A stretch of 64,000 bases of DNA, from positions 32,880,140 to 32,944,139 of the forward strand of contig NC_058342.1 in the NCBI RefSeq assembly GCF_905475395.1, written 5' to 3'. Positions 12,396 through 24,208 of this stretch are shown here, piece after piece. The position numbers and the translations under genes are program-made. The notes beneath the pieces were generated by a model. It searched no databases and was not told where the DNA came from. It saw only the letters and a program-made list of their open reading frames with translations. This DNA is from Chrysoperla carnea. Lineage: Eukaryota > Arthropoda > Insecta > Neuroptera > Chrysopidae. The first letter of the stretch is position 1; each line of letters starts with the position of its first letter.

Positions 12396-12857
12396 ATGAA
12401 CAAAATTTTGGTATAGGTCATATAAAATCACCTAATTAGTCCATTTCCGGTTGTCTGTCTGTCTGTCTGTCTGTCGTCTGTCTGTCCGTCAGTCATCACC
12501 ATTACTCAAAAACGAAAAAAGATATCAAGCTGAAATTTTTATAGCGTACTTAGGACGTAAAAAGTGAGGTCAATTTCGTAAATGAGCAACATAGGTCAAT
12601 TGGGCCTTGGTTCCGTAGGACCGATCTTGTAAACCAATAGAGATAGAACAAAAGTTTAAATGTAAAAAATGTTCCTTATAAAAAAATAAACAACTTTTGT
12701 TTGAAACATTTTTTCGTAAACATCACTGTTTACCCATGAGAGCGCAAATTATATAGTATGTATGTTATCTCTATATCAGTTATATATGTGTAATGTGACA
12801 GAGTAATCAACACTGTCTATACATGGTATTTCAACAATTAACTCAGTCAATTGTTTT
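12396..12857 (+). repeat. Family B, copy 4
   Basis: Begins at ATGAACAAAATTTTGG (left end missing) and runs to TCAGTCAATTGTTTT, 190 bp after copy 3. Confidence 0.75.
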
Positions 12858-13624
12858 TAATACATGTTCTCCTTATATTAATTTAAGAACTTTTGATTTT
12901 TTTTCACCACGTTTGTTATTATGTTTAGCCAGGGGTTAGGGTAATTACGAGAGAGGAATTCTTCACGGGTCGAACTAGTTTTAGTATTAGTATAGATGGT
13001 ATGCGTTTCATAAATGTTTCAGTAAATAGGATCTGACAATTTACCTGAAAGGGCCTTAACAAATATATATACACAATATCATATGTATTATTTTTTTTTT
13101 TTATAAAATAAAATGAAACACACAAAGCTTAGTGAATCTTTTATATACCTGAGTTAATTGTAGGTAAAAATGGTTAATGTTGACTACTTATGTGTAACAA
13201 TTGGTAACATATATATACACACAAACATACACACAACTGTTCAAGCAAACCATAGATTTATTACATATAGATTTGTAAAACTATCTTTTAAACACACAAT
13301 TATAATAGGTCAATTATTATAATTATATGGTTTTTAATATCTATAAGTCCGTCTCTGTAGTGAATAATAGTTTTTTATTATTATTTTTTTATTTTAGTTC
13401 AATTTATATTTGTAAAGGAAATTGTTACAGAAAAAAAATGAAATAATTATACATTTATATAAAAATGACTTACGCAGCTTCATCGTACCATACCCGCTCA
13501 CGTATTAAGCCAACATAAGGTTAAACGATCACTACCGGCACATAGTGGAGTACCAAATTTCCGGACAAAAAGTCAGAAAACTTAATTCTTTTGTTTTACA
13601 TTGAAAGTTGTTTTTGGATGTAGT
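12858..13624. other. Old repeat, no gene
   Basis: 13540-13620 matches 25340-25425 (AGAAAACTTAACTCTTTTGTTT-like), an old dispersed repeat into which SINE copy a inserted. Confidence 0.5.
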
Positions 13625-13636
13625 TAGATAACCACT

Positions 13637-13843
13637 GGTCGCCCTATTAGCTCACCAATTCCGTCCGCGGTATGCTTAGGGTAGTGCATGGTATATGCAT
13701 GAAGGAGGTGCACTTAGCCTCTGAAATTTAGGAGCTAATAAATGAAATTGTCAGCGGAAAGGTGGTAAAACACATATATGGTATCACAAAGGTTTTCTAT
13801 AGATTTAAGTGTGGCCTTCGTGGGCAGCCAATATAACCTAACC
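13637..13843 (+). mobile_element. tRNA-derived SINE, family 1 copy a
   Basis: Flanked by perfect 12-bp duplications TAGATAACCACT (13625-13636 and 13844-13855). It begins GGTCGCCCTATTAGCTCA (tRNA-like head) and ends CCTAACC. It lacks an internal ~70 bp containing box B that copy c has. It is inserted in an older repeat also seen near 25.3-25.4 kb. Confidence 0.85.
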
Positions 13844-14613
13844 TAGATAACCACTCCATCACAAACAAGTCACTTGAGTTAATCTTAATCTCGCCCCCCG
13901 TCTATCTTGTAGGCCGCAATCTACCTGATTTTATGAATGCATGTTATTATTGTTTGTTGCTCTCGATTTACCGTGTCATTCAATTTACGTTTAGTGTGTT
14001 TATTAGTATTTATTGTTAATGTTTCTATTAATATAATTAAATATTTGTGATTTATTTTGGTTGTTAAGAAAGCTAACTTTTTTCATTAAATTTATCAAAC
14101 TCAAAGCTTTTTGTTTATGTGCCCCTTCTTGCCCGGTAAAATTTTTTGTAACAGGGCAAAGTTTAAGCATTCTATAACATGTTTATGACAAAAAATCTTG
14201 CGCGAACTTGCGCCTTTCTTTTTTAAAACTAAGATAAGGATAGAGATTAAGATGGCTTAAGACAAAAGTCAAAAAAGGATCAAGTAGTTTTCCAGTGAAA
14301 ATAGCTCAGAAGCAACAAAAAATTAAAAAAGTTGAACAAGAATTAATTTGGTATTGTCTAGTATATTTTTTCCTAAGCGGTACAATTTTAGTCCGTAAGT
14401 ATATTTTTCGTCCTAAGCCAACATGATAAAGGCTTTAAAATGAGGAGTAAATCATGTAATTTGATACAGGAATGAAGAAGATAAGATATGGACCGAAGTG
14501 AGCGCTTCATTTAAAAGTTAACATTCGTCCCACCACTATAGCATATCGATAAAATTCTCTAAATTAGAATCGGAAAAACCTAATAAATAAAAATTTGATG
14601 ATTTGGGCAATAA

Positions 14614-14785
14614 AGTTAGGTTATATTGGCTGTACACGAAGGACACACTTAGGCTATAGAGCCCATATGTGATTTACCACCTTTTCCGCTGACAATTTCA
14701 TTTATCAGCTCCTCAAATATTTTCAGAGGCTGAGTGCACCTCTTTCATGCATACCATGAACTAAATCAGCCCATTACAACTCTTT
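14614..14785 (-). mobile_element. tRNA-derived SINE, family 1 copy b
   Basis: 13-bp duplications ATTTGGGCAATAA at 14601-14613 and 14786-14798. It shares the body and CCTAAC tail with copies a and c but is truncated at its 5' (right) end, with no intact box B. Confidence 0.85.
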
Positions 14786-14798
14786 ATTTGGGCAATAA

Positions 14799-15607
14799 TC
14801 TCTCGATAAGTTTCAATTTATGGCCCGCACTGATTACGTAATTTGTTGTAAAGATTTTCTACTAGAAATTGAAAGGTGTCACAAAAAATGCATGTAATTA
14901 CATAATCTTAACATCTAAATTCTCAGAAGCTGTTTGTAATCCGAATCAAATTACATAAATAAGATCCTAAAAATACATTGACACAAATTTTTTAATATAA
15001 TTCCAAAGTTTTATGGAAAGGCATTAAAACGTAAAATCAAATTCACAAAACATTGCAATCTTTCAACTACAACTACCAGCTTGGCAGCAAGAGATTATAC
15101 GCAGAATAAAATTCAAAAAAAGAAATTTGAACACAAACACAAAAAAAAAACGGGTCGATTAAATCCCTATTGTACGAGCGGATTATAAAAGACCCTAATT
15201 ATATTTTTTGTGACAAAGTGAGATATTTCCTAATACGATTTAATGTATACAATAACAAAAACATGGTCCCCTTTCTTCTTTTTACAACAAAAAAAAAGGA
15301 ATTTGTTTACAATCCATAAAATCAATAATAGCCGAAAAAAATTTGTATGCTAAATTGAATTCCATAACTGACAGATTCCATTACTATCGTTAAGATCAAT
15401 TAGGTTTTTATAAATAAGGATTTCATTCAACAATAATCATTCATTGGGCGTACCGAAGAAAAAGGAAGATCAGGACAGCTGGTCCCCTTCAATCTGGATT
15501 TAACTTTATACTAGCTAAAAGTATAACTTTGTAATGGCTCGCGAATTGTATCATATAAAATAGATATTTCTAAAATAAAATTATACTTCAATTATTGACA
15601 AATATTT
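14799..15607. other. No gene seen
   Basis: Unplaced AT-rich DNA between SINE copy b and the Helitron remnant. Confidence 0.45.
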
Positions 15608-15973
15608 TTAATTTAATTGTTCCTCAACAAACGTTAATTTCTTTAAAACATCAGGTTGTAAACCAGAATCCATGTTATTATCCGCTGTGAAAATATTCAA
15701 TTCATTTTTCATTTTAAATTTATGACAAATACATCAAAACTCATCTTTATTAATTTGTAAATCAAACCAACGACGATGACATTCATTACATACTTCAAAA
15801 TTCAAATTCTTTTCAGCAATCTCAAAATTTTCTGTATACATTTTAAAATTAATATCATCTTGATAAAGATATAATTCTTCTTGATCTTGTTTTCGTCGTT
15901 TCCGATGATCACGCATTAATAATCGATTACGATCACGCTCTTTACGACCCGTCAACGTGCGACGTCGTGGCAT
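15608..15973 (-). pseudogene. Helitron protein N-terminal fragment (interrupted)
   Basis: A minus-strand reading frame starts at ATG 15973 with a basic N-terminus (MPRRRTLTGRKERDRNR), continues to CNECHRRWFDLQINKDEF, then hits TGA at 15734-15736. The same frame resumes at once with CICHKFKMKNELN, FTADNNMDSGLQP and LTFVEEQL before a second stop at 15608. The C-x2-C ... C-x-C zinc-like pairs followed by N-N-M-D-x-G-x-x-P and LTxxEE is the pattern just ahead of the Helitron-like N domain in Helitron Rep/helicase proteins, so I assign it there by family pattern. The rest of Rep and the helicase are absent. Upstream DNA (to about 16319) also belongs to the element, because an inverted copy exists at 20.1-20.7 kb. 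Confidence 0.7.
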
Positions 15974-16319
15974 TTTATTGCTGTAATAACTATAATTAAA
16001 ATTTTTTCATTACTTGTATTAATATCACTTAAATTTTTAAGTTATTCTACTGTAGAACTACAAAAATTAATTTTGTTATCACGTTTTTTGTATTTTTCAT
16101 TATGAAGCTTTTTAATACTTGAAAGAATGTACAGATGGCCACTCAATTAAAATTAATATTAAATGTAGCCAATTATATATTAGTATTAGATGTAGCTCAC
16201 AGATGGTGCCACTGTCTCTAGACATAAATATGGAACTATAACTTTTCATTTTATGTCTAAAGCTTTTGTATTTTTTTTGTAAAGTTTACCACCAAAAAGT
16301 TACATTTTAACCTAGTAGA
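15608..16319 (-). mobile_element. Helitron-like remnant, inverted copy 1
   Basis: The minus-strand segment begins with TCTACTAGG (complement at 16311-16319), a 5' end resembling the TC-starting Helitron termini. It contains the truncated N-terminal ORF. About 500 bp upstream of the ORF is shared in inverted orientation with 20111-20720, with sequence diverged by scattered changes and a ~75-bp indel. I found no 3' hairpin/CTRR end. Confidence 0.6.
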
Positions 16320-17009
16320 GGCTGGTTATAAGTTCAATTGAACAATTAAAAAAATTTGCGCCAGTGAGTGAATTTTCGGTTACAAATCTTTAAACAAAAA
16401 TCAAGTTTGTATAATTTTTTTTAAAATGACTCATTCGCTTGGTCTATTATGACAGATGATTCAATGCTTAATAATTCAATGGTTATTGAAATAAGGTTAA
16501 ATGTAGCATTAAAACCAATCAAAAATTCAGACTATACAGAAAAAAAAAAATTATTTAGTTTTTTTTTTTTTATTATTTAACCCAAAGCGTTATAAATTAA
16601 AAATAATTGTTTTATTACCAAGTTTAAATATCCTGACTCGAACCGTCCATACCTGTGTGTACCCGTGATCAACGCCATAACATTAAACCATTACCATCAT
16701 ATGCTTCACTACAATTATAGGCTTCATGTTACCTTCATGTGTTACACAGCTCAACAGTTGTTCAATTTTCAAATTACGTAATAATTTTAGGATAATTTTA
16801 AGTCACTTAGGGCAAAACATTTTTTTTTTTGTATTGTGCAATCATTACAAGAATTTTTTATGTGTTGCATGTGTTGGTTTTTTGAGCGAATATATCCGCA
16901 CAGATGGAATCAACATGACATTATGACTGCAGGTATGTATATTTTGGGTAAACTACTGAATTCTACGCAGAGATAATCGTCTGGAAGTTGTATTAATTTT
17001 AAAAATATT
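16320..17009. other. No gene seen
   Basis: Unplaced. A 66-codon frame at 16726 is unremarkable. Confidence 0.4.
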
Positions 17010-17517
17010 TTTATACCATGTATATGAAATATACCAAGGTATACTAAGTTTAGTCCCAAGTTTGTGACGCTTAAAAATATTGATACTATGAACAAAATTT
17101 TGTTATAGGTTGTCTGTCTGTCTGTCTGTCTGTCGTCTGTCTGTCCGTCAGTCATCACGATTACTCAAAAACGAAAAAAGATATCAAGCTGAAGTTTTTA
17201 AAGCGTGTTTAGGACGAAAAAAAGTGAGGTCGAGTTTGTAAATGAGCAACATAGGACAATTTATTAGAGATAGAAGAAAAGTTTAAATGTAAAAAATGTT
17301 CCTTATAAAAAAATAAACAACTTTTGTTTGAAACATTTTTTCGTAAACATCACTGTTTACCCGTGAGAGCGCAAATTATGCGCAAATTGTATAGTATGTA
17401 TTATATGGGAATATCAGTTGTGTGACATGTATGTATGTGTAATGTGACAGAGTAATCAACACTGTCTATACATGGTATTTCAACAAATATCTCAGTCAAT
17501 TGTTTGTGTTCACTTGT
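17010..17517 (+). repeat. Family B, copy 5 (near full length)
   Basis: Both ends present: TATACCATGTATATGAAATA and CAATTGTTTGTGTTCACTTG. Internal deletions. Confidence 0.8.
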
Positions 17518-19288
17518 CTAGACTAATTTTTATCCAAGATAGACAAAAGCCGCGTTAAAAATTAAGTCAAAGCTCTAGTTTTCATGATATTCGCTGTAAT
17601 TGGCAGGCAGCACGTAAATACGTTGATTTAAGACAATATTTTCTTGCAAAACTTTAATTTTTAACAAGTTAAATATTTATTTTATTGAATTAAGAAAGTC
17701 CTTTGCACAAAAAAAAAATGGACAATTAGCTTCCAGTCAGTGAAAGGACTACCTTCATAAATATATCAAAGAAAATGAAAGTATGTGTATCTAGTTAGAA
17801 GAAAATTACGAAACATCTGAGTTAATTCTCCCCATGTTAAAATGTTATATGCGCTACTGGTGTTTATACGAATCAAGTTGTGCGAAAGAACGTGACTGTT
17901 TTGGAATAATGCGATTAGTCACTTTATTATTTAGACATTATATGGAAAAAAAGTGAAAGCAAGAGTAATTAAGATAAAATTCATCATCAAAGTTAAAAAT
18001 AAGATAAAAATAATTTCGACCCTAAATCTAACCTGCTCGTATATCCCTGATATAGATGGCGACACTTGGTTTTTTCTTTTCTACGTGATTGCTAATATGT
18101 TTACTTTCTAGTAAAAACTTCTTTCAAAAATATTTTTTCCATTCATTCCAAGTGAAAATTATCAAAAATCTTTCAAAATATGTCATCAAAAAAGTCGTTT
18201 GAAGACGATGAAAGGTACTTTTGCATCCAAACAGTCTTTAGAATCAATTTTTACCAAAAAAATCCTTTTTTTTGGCATAAATACTCCACTGTACATCTAA
18301 GATAGACGATTTTCGTCTTAATAACAATCATCACACATAAAATATATGCATACGAAAGTAAAAAATAATTTTAGATTCAGATAAAAAAACCAAATAAAAA
18401 TAATAGGTTAATTCTCACATGAATAGACAGAGTGCCTGACGGACACAGATCATGAGCACATCAGATCATGGTTATATCGCTTTGTGGACCTGTGCGTTGC
18501 GTACTCACTGAGTACGTTAGGGTTGATTATGCTCAAAAAAAAAAAACTAAAAATGATGATTTGTAATTGGTGCAATCAAATGGTATTAAAAAAATATTTT
18601 TTTAATTGAACTGTAAATGATCGTTTTGAATAAATTTTTATAATTTTGGTTTACAACTTTTGGGTCATAAATTAAGAGAGCCAAAGTTTAGTCTAGGCGC
18701 TAATCACGGTTTTTGTATTCGAGATCACTTCATATGTATACAACGTGTTCTGTTATTAACTGCAGAAACCTAACTTCCCAAAATAAGCTCATCAAGAGCA
18801 ACAAAAAATCTCTTTTCCAAATTTGGATCTGAGCCCTAATTTGGGAGCTACAGGTATGACAAACATTGATAAATTTGATTATTCACAGCCTATCATTCGA
18901 TAACCAGCAGCCAATGATAATCAGAATATATTAGTAAATTTCAATTTTTCAACTGAGGTAGGGATTTTTAAAAGTTATAACATGATTTAATTGGATTATA
19001 TTATTCTGCAAAAATATTAAATTATTGTACGTAAACAAACAAACTATATGACAATGGGTGTGGTTTGTTTGCCCACCATATCTGAATCTGATGGGCTCGA
19101 GTTAATTAACTTATCGCAATTTCGTTTTTAAAAATCTGATCGTCTGCCCTACGTGCGTCCCCCTTATTTAGGGCTAATATTTGGTAGAGGTACTACGGAA
19201 GGTTCAAAGAACTCCCCATATCCTAATCTGACGCACTGAAGTTACTACACAAATTCCCACTAGGGCTCCTCTACTAAAATTTATCAAA
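17518..19288. other. No gene seen
   Basis: Apart from a MITE fragment at 17955-18060, unplaced AT-rich DNA. Confidence 0.45.
17955..18060 (+). mobile_element. Fragment of TTAA-type MITE
   Basis: Right-hand part only (AAATTCATCATCAAAGTT through CTGCTCGTATATCCCT). Confidence 0.5.
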
Positions 19289-19662
19289 TTATACTAAGTT
19301 TAGTCACAAGTTTGTAACGCTTAAAAATATTGACGCTACAAACAAAGTTTTGGTTAAGGTGGTCATAAAATCACCTAATTAGGCCATTTTCGGTTGTCGG
19401 TCTGACAACACGATAAATCAAAAACGAAAAAAGATATCAAGCTAAAATTTTTACTGCGTGCTAAGGACGTAAAAAGTGAGGTTGAGTTCGTAAGATCCGT
19501 AGGACCAATCTTGAAACATTTTTTCGTAAACATCACTGTTACCCGTGAGGGTAAACCCAGTTATGTATGTGTGACATGTATGTATGTGTAATGTGACAGT
19601 ATAATCAACACTGTCACATGGTATTTCAACAATTAATTCAGTCAATTGTTTGTTTTTACTTG
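19289..19662 (+). repeat. Family B, copy 6
   Basis: From ATACTAAGTTTAGTCACAAG to TTTGTTTTTACTTG with several deletions. Confidence 0.75.
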
Positions 19663-20110
19663 TTTTTGTTTAATTTCGTTGTTCAATATCTCAGAGATAA
19701 AATTCTCAAATTTTCGGGTGGAAAATGAAACTGAGGGTTGATATCTGTTATAAAACGTTTAAATGTGAAATAAGAGGTTAGCGACTGCACTATTCGGAAC
19801 ACATTGCTACAACATCATTTAAGTTAATTTCGGGTTTTGTATAGATATGTACAATAAATGTGAACCCTATTTATTTGATATGATTATGACTAAGATGGGG
19901 TTGTATATTTTTATAGACCTTAGGCAATTATTTAGAATATATAAACGAAACGTTTTTACTTAATTTGAGCTCATTAATTTTACTTTTGTTGTTTTGAAAA
20001 GGTTATTTCTTTTTAAATTATATCCAAATTTTATTTACTACTCTAAAATTAGATATTCAATATCTTTTTTTAGCACAACAAAATTAATAATTAGGCGAGC
20101 GAAGCAAGCC

Positions 20111-20720
20111 TCTACTAGGTTAAAATGTTACTTTTTGGTGGTAAACTTTACAAAAAAAAAATACAAAAGATTTAGACATGAAATGAAATGTTGTAGTTCC
20201 ATATTTATGTCTAGATATTTATGTCTAGAATAAATAATAAAAAGCAATTTTTTTTATTTATTACATGTATGTATACAATCTATATATATGTAGAGACAGT
20301 GGCACCATCTGTGAGCTACATTTAATAATAATATATAATTGGCTACATTTAATATTAATTTTAAATGAGTGGCCATCTGTAGATTCTTTCAAGTATTTAA
20401 AAACGTCATAATGAAAAATACAAAAGACGTGATAACAAAACATAATCAATTAAGTTTTGCAGTTCTACAGTAGAATAACTAAAAAAATTAAGTGGTGATA
20501 TTAATACAAGTAATGAAAAAATTTTCATTAAAGTTATTATAATTTTAAAGTTATTAAAATACCACGACGTCGTACGTTGACGGGTCGTAAAGAGCGTGAT
20601 CGTAATCGGTCATTAATGGGTGATGATCGGAAACGACGAAAACAAGATCAAGAAGAATTATATCTTTATCGAGATGATATTAATTTTAAAATGTATGCAG
20701 AAAATTTTGAGATTGCTTAA
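20111..20720 (+). mobile_element. Helitron-like remnant, inverted copy 2
   Basis: Mirror image of the 15.6-16.3 kb remnant, separated by about 3.8 kb. It starts at TCTACTAGG, preceded by GGCGAGCGAAGCAAGCC, a stem-like sequence. It has an extra AT-rich segment near 20210-20290 absent from the other copy. Confidence 0.6.
20559..20720 (+). pseudogene. Second, inverted Helitron N-terminal fragment (start lost)
   Basis: This is the plus-strand counterpart of the 15.7-16.0 kb fragment. The initiator codon is ATA instead of ATG, the frame then reads PRRRTLTGRKERDRNRS and RKRRKQDQEELYLYRDDIN, and it stops at TAA 20718, where the other copy continues EKNLNFEVCN. It is clearly a decayed copy. Shared upstream DNA starts at the TCTACTAGG motif at about 20111. 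Confidence 0.65.
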
Positions 20721-22137
20721 GTAAATAAAGAAAAAAGTTCCAAAAATTCCAATTTATACGAAATATACTATAATACACATTATAGAGGTATAACCATAGA
20801 CTGTTATGGTAAATTATAAATTAAAATCAAAAAAAACATATGAAAAGAAATTTTTGTAATGATACTTAAAAAAAACAAAAAAACAAGAGAAAAAAACACA
20901 AAAACAAACAGTTCTGTAATCTGTATACATGTATGACGTATTTAACTACGGCCCATTTGTTGCTGGCATGACACTGCCATAGCCACAGCCACTGCTACTG
21001 CCACCCAAGTTGAAAACAAATCAAATACTAATCAAATCCCAATTGAAAAAAAAATTCGTCGCACAGAAGTTGCGTTAGCTAATTGAATATTGCATTTTAA
21101 AATTTTTCAAGAATGTTTATTTCGAAAACTAATCGTCTTGAGAAAAAATCACAAGGGTACTTTTTGCAAAATATGCAACAATTAAACGATCCCAAAATCC
21201 GACGATGTGTTTCCTAGGAAACTAAAACTTTTTTAATCGATTCAGCTTGCCATGAATTTTGAGAATATGAATAAACTGTCAATTTGTAATTTTTGTCCAA
21301 AACTTATGGTTTTTTCATTCAAGAAAATGAGTTGTGAATTATCAGAAGTTAAAGATAATAGAGATAATTTTTTGAAAGTAATTACAAGGAAAGTTTATGT
21401 TATATCATAAAAAAAATCTTGATCAAGCCAAATGAAGGTAATGTACGCACATATTGGGTTGACTACTAAATCAGAAATATGTCTTTTTTAATGTTACAAT
21501 TAGTTCATAAAGTATAGAGTTGAAGTAGCTTTAATATTGAATTCTTTAAACAATAAAACAAGTATTTGACATCTTAAATTAATACTTTCAGAATTTACAG
21601 AATTACCAATGCACAGATATTCAAACAGTATTTTAAAAATTGACAGGTGAAAAATGCACAAAATGATCTTACAAAACTGAGCATGTGCATAATCAAACAT
21701 TAAAACCAGCAAAAGCTCAAAGCAAATTTGAGTAAAAACTAAACTCTACATTTATAATAATCGAAGATACTATAGGAACATAGTTCTTACCGGGTGCCCA
21801 CGACACCTCTATTTTTCTTTTTTTTCTTAAAATAGAATATTGCATTTTTAATTTTTCGGGAATTTTATTTCGAAAACTAATCGTCAAGAGAAAAAATCAC
21901 AAGAATACTTTTTTGCTTAAAATTTATCAAAAAATTCAAAAAAATTCAAAATTTTGTACTTTGCGCTTTGTATTTTAGAGCTAAAAGCTTCAGAACCCAC
22001 CAACTTTTCTATAGTCGATAAACTCAATCCTACCAACTCGTAATTACAATAATACTCCGGGTCTATATTTAAACTAAAATTAAAACCTTTATAAATTTTT
22101 GAAAAGAAAAAGAAAACCGTTGTGCCCGACTAATTAA
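20721..22137. other. No gene seen
   Basis: TTTCGAAAACTAATCGTC with a following AAAAAATCACAAG recurs at 21120 and 21870, an internal duplicate of an unknown repeat. Confidence 0.45.
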
Positions 22138-22458
22138 GGATGTACGAGCACGGTAGTGGAGACACAAATTTAAAAAAATGTATATTTTCAATTTTGATGA
22201 TGAATTATGCATTAACTAGACAAAATGAGACGAAAAGTAAGAATACAATTTTTCGATATCTGGCGTAATTTTCAAAATATCGAAAATTGAAAATTTTCGT
22301 TTAATTATTCAGCTTTCGATATTTCGAAAACCAAGCCACATATCGAAAAATTGTATTCTTATTTTTCGTCTACATTCATGAAGTTATAACAAAATTCATC
22401 ATCAAAGTACAAATAATTTCAATTCTAAGTATAAAATTGTCTTAGCGCTAGTACTACC
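22138..22458 (+). mobile_element. TTAA-flanked palindromic MITE
   Basis: TTAA at 22134-22137 and 22459-22462. Ends GGATGTACGAGCACGGTAG / GCGCTAGTACTACC. 321 bp, same family as 9534-9866. Confidence 0.78.
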
Positions 22459-23681
22459 TTAATTCGTCGTCAAAATCTATTTTTACAGTATATACAGGGT
22501 ACTTAAACAATTAAATCTATTAGTTATTATATTCACTTAAGTTTTGTTTATGGTAATATTAATAAAACAACAAATCAGTTGACATTGACAAAAAAAATAA
22601 AAAAATAAATAGCTTAGGTCAGTCTACAGTTCTGAAAAAAATAAAAAAATCTTGGAATGTTAAGGCATGCATGCAAGACTGAAGAACTGACCGAATTCAA
22701 GCGTGAAAAAATTTCAATTACAAAAAAATCAATTACGCATCTCTCTCTCAAAAAAAAAAAGTAATATTCACCGGAAATATGGTACATTTTTTTTAAAAAA
22801 AGGTAATTACCTTACACATACTGTAATTAACTTTACCGGACGTCTTTTCAAAAAGAAAAAATTAAAAAAGGGGACATAATAATTTTCAGAACTATAGAGA
22901 CAGGCCAAAAAAAATATAAATCCGTCTTTGTCATTTGTCTGAAAATTTTAACAACAAAAAAAACAAACAAAATTGGGTACCACCCACCTAATAACCAAAT
23001 CTTGGACATCTTATACTCAAAAACACTTTCACATATCAAATTTCCACAATTTTACACTTAAAGAAAATTTTTATTTTTTATTTACGATCCGCGAAACAAA
23101 AAAACAAAACTTGTTATGGCAACATCGGTTAAAATCGTTACGTTCGGGGAAAAAATCAATGTATGAAAATGTTCAATTCACATTTAAAGTGTTTTTCATT
23201 TAGAAATTGGAAGTTTTCATTGAAAATTTCATCGAAAATTTACACTCAAAAAAAAACACAGTTTTGACGCCATTTTGATCGAAGTCAACCCAATTATAAC
23301 CTGTTATCTGACAATTTACTATTCAATTCGATCGAAATATTTTAACCGTGTTGGCATCTAACTGAGAAGGATACCTAATCACATGTACCGTGTTGTCTAT
23401 CTCTGTTCGACACAACAATATTATGGAGATTTTCTGAAATTGCAGTGAGCATGACTTTTCAGTAGAGTTATCTTTGTTGTTTAAGATCTTTGTTGTTTAT
23501 AGTCCGAGCGCGAAGTAACAAAACAACATTCTTTAGATAACATTGTTGTCTAAATAGACCTTTTCATTTGCAAAAGTGATTTCCTTTTGTTTCGGACAGT
23601 TTGTTCAAAAACTAATGTGATAAAATTAATAACAAATATTTTTGTATCTTTATCTAACGAAACAAAATTGAATCGTTAATT
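22459..23681. other. No gene seen
   Basis: Overlapping short frames near 22848-23203 on both strands show no recognisable protein. Confidence 0.4.
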
Positions 23682-23939
23682 GAAATAAATTTCGATATTT
23701 GCCCCAATTTCCTAGATCAGTTTTTTGTATTTTTAAAATACGTATTTTCGACTACCAAGTAGTCATCATCAGTAAGAATTAACTAGTCGTGATTACTCTT
23801 ATTATGAATGTTACTCTTTGCTAATTTGGTGGCGGACTGCACGGCTGATGATGACTACTTGGTAGTCGAAAATACGTATTTATAAAATACAAAAAACTGA
23901 TCTAGGAAATTGAGGCAAAAATCGAAATTTATTTCGAAA
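23682..23939. mobile_element. Foldback element with hammerhead-like cores (possible Penelope-like LTR remnant)
   Basis: Two ~90-bp arms (23682-23771 and 23845-23939) are inverted repeats around a 73-bp spacer. In each arm, read outward, CTGATGA is followed by a GACTAC/GTAGTC hairpin, then GAAA and a self-complementary AATACGTATT. This is the order of conserved parts in a hammerhead ribozyme (CUGAUGA, stem II, GAAA, stem III). One extra U follows CUGAUGA and I find no good stem I. Inverted LTR-like segments with hammerheads are known for Penelope-like elements. Confidence 0.55.
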
Positions 23940-24040
23940 TATCCTAGAGTTCTCATTTATTATCTTCGATAATATTTATGTTAATTGAAATGAAAAGGTC
24001 TATTACGCCAAAAAGTCTTGACACAAAAAGGAATTTACTT

Positions 24041-24198
24041 GAGATAAAAAAAAAACTCCATTAGTAATGGAGATGACGTTAAGTAATTTATCTTGATAAT
24101 TTTAATGACAATAATATGGAAATATACACCTGACCGAGGCTTGAACTCACGATATCTGGTATTCTGAACCAGTGCTCTAACTACTTAAGTCATCAGGT
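24041..24198 (-). mobile_element. tRNA-derived SINE, family 3 (short)
   Basis: 10-bp duplications GAATTTACTT at 24031-24040 and 24199-24208. The first 73 nt of the minus strand fold as a tRNA: a 7-bp acceptor CACCTGA/TCAGGTG, a 5-bp anticodon stem CTGGT/ACCAG, and a box B-like GAGTTCAAGCC. The T stem and position 33 are imperfect. A short tail ends in a T-run. Confidence 0.8.
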
Positions 24199-24208
24199 GA
24201 ATTTACTT

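Noticed and set aside
13455-13520. Minus-strand exon-like frame (VGLIRERVWYDEAA) before a GTAAGT
   Set aside because: TAA lies just upstream in frame with no acceptor between, and the neighbouring DNA is a dispersed repeat also at 25.3 kb.
24126-24198. tRNA gene with perfect acceptor stem
   Set aside because: Position 33 is not U, the T stem is imperfect, and it abuts a target duplication as a SINE head.
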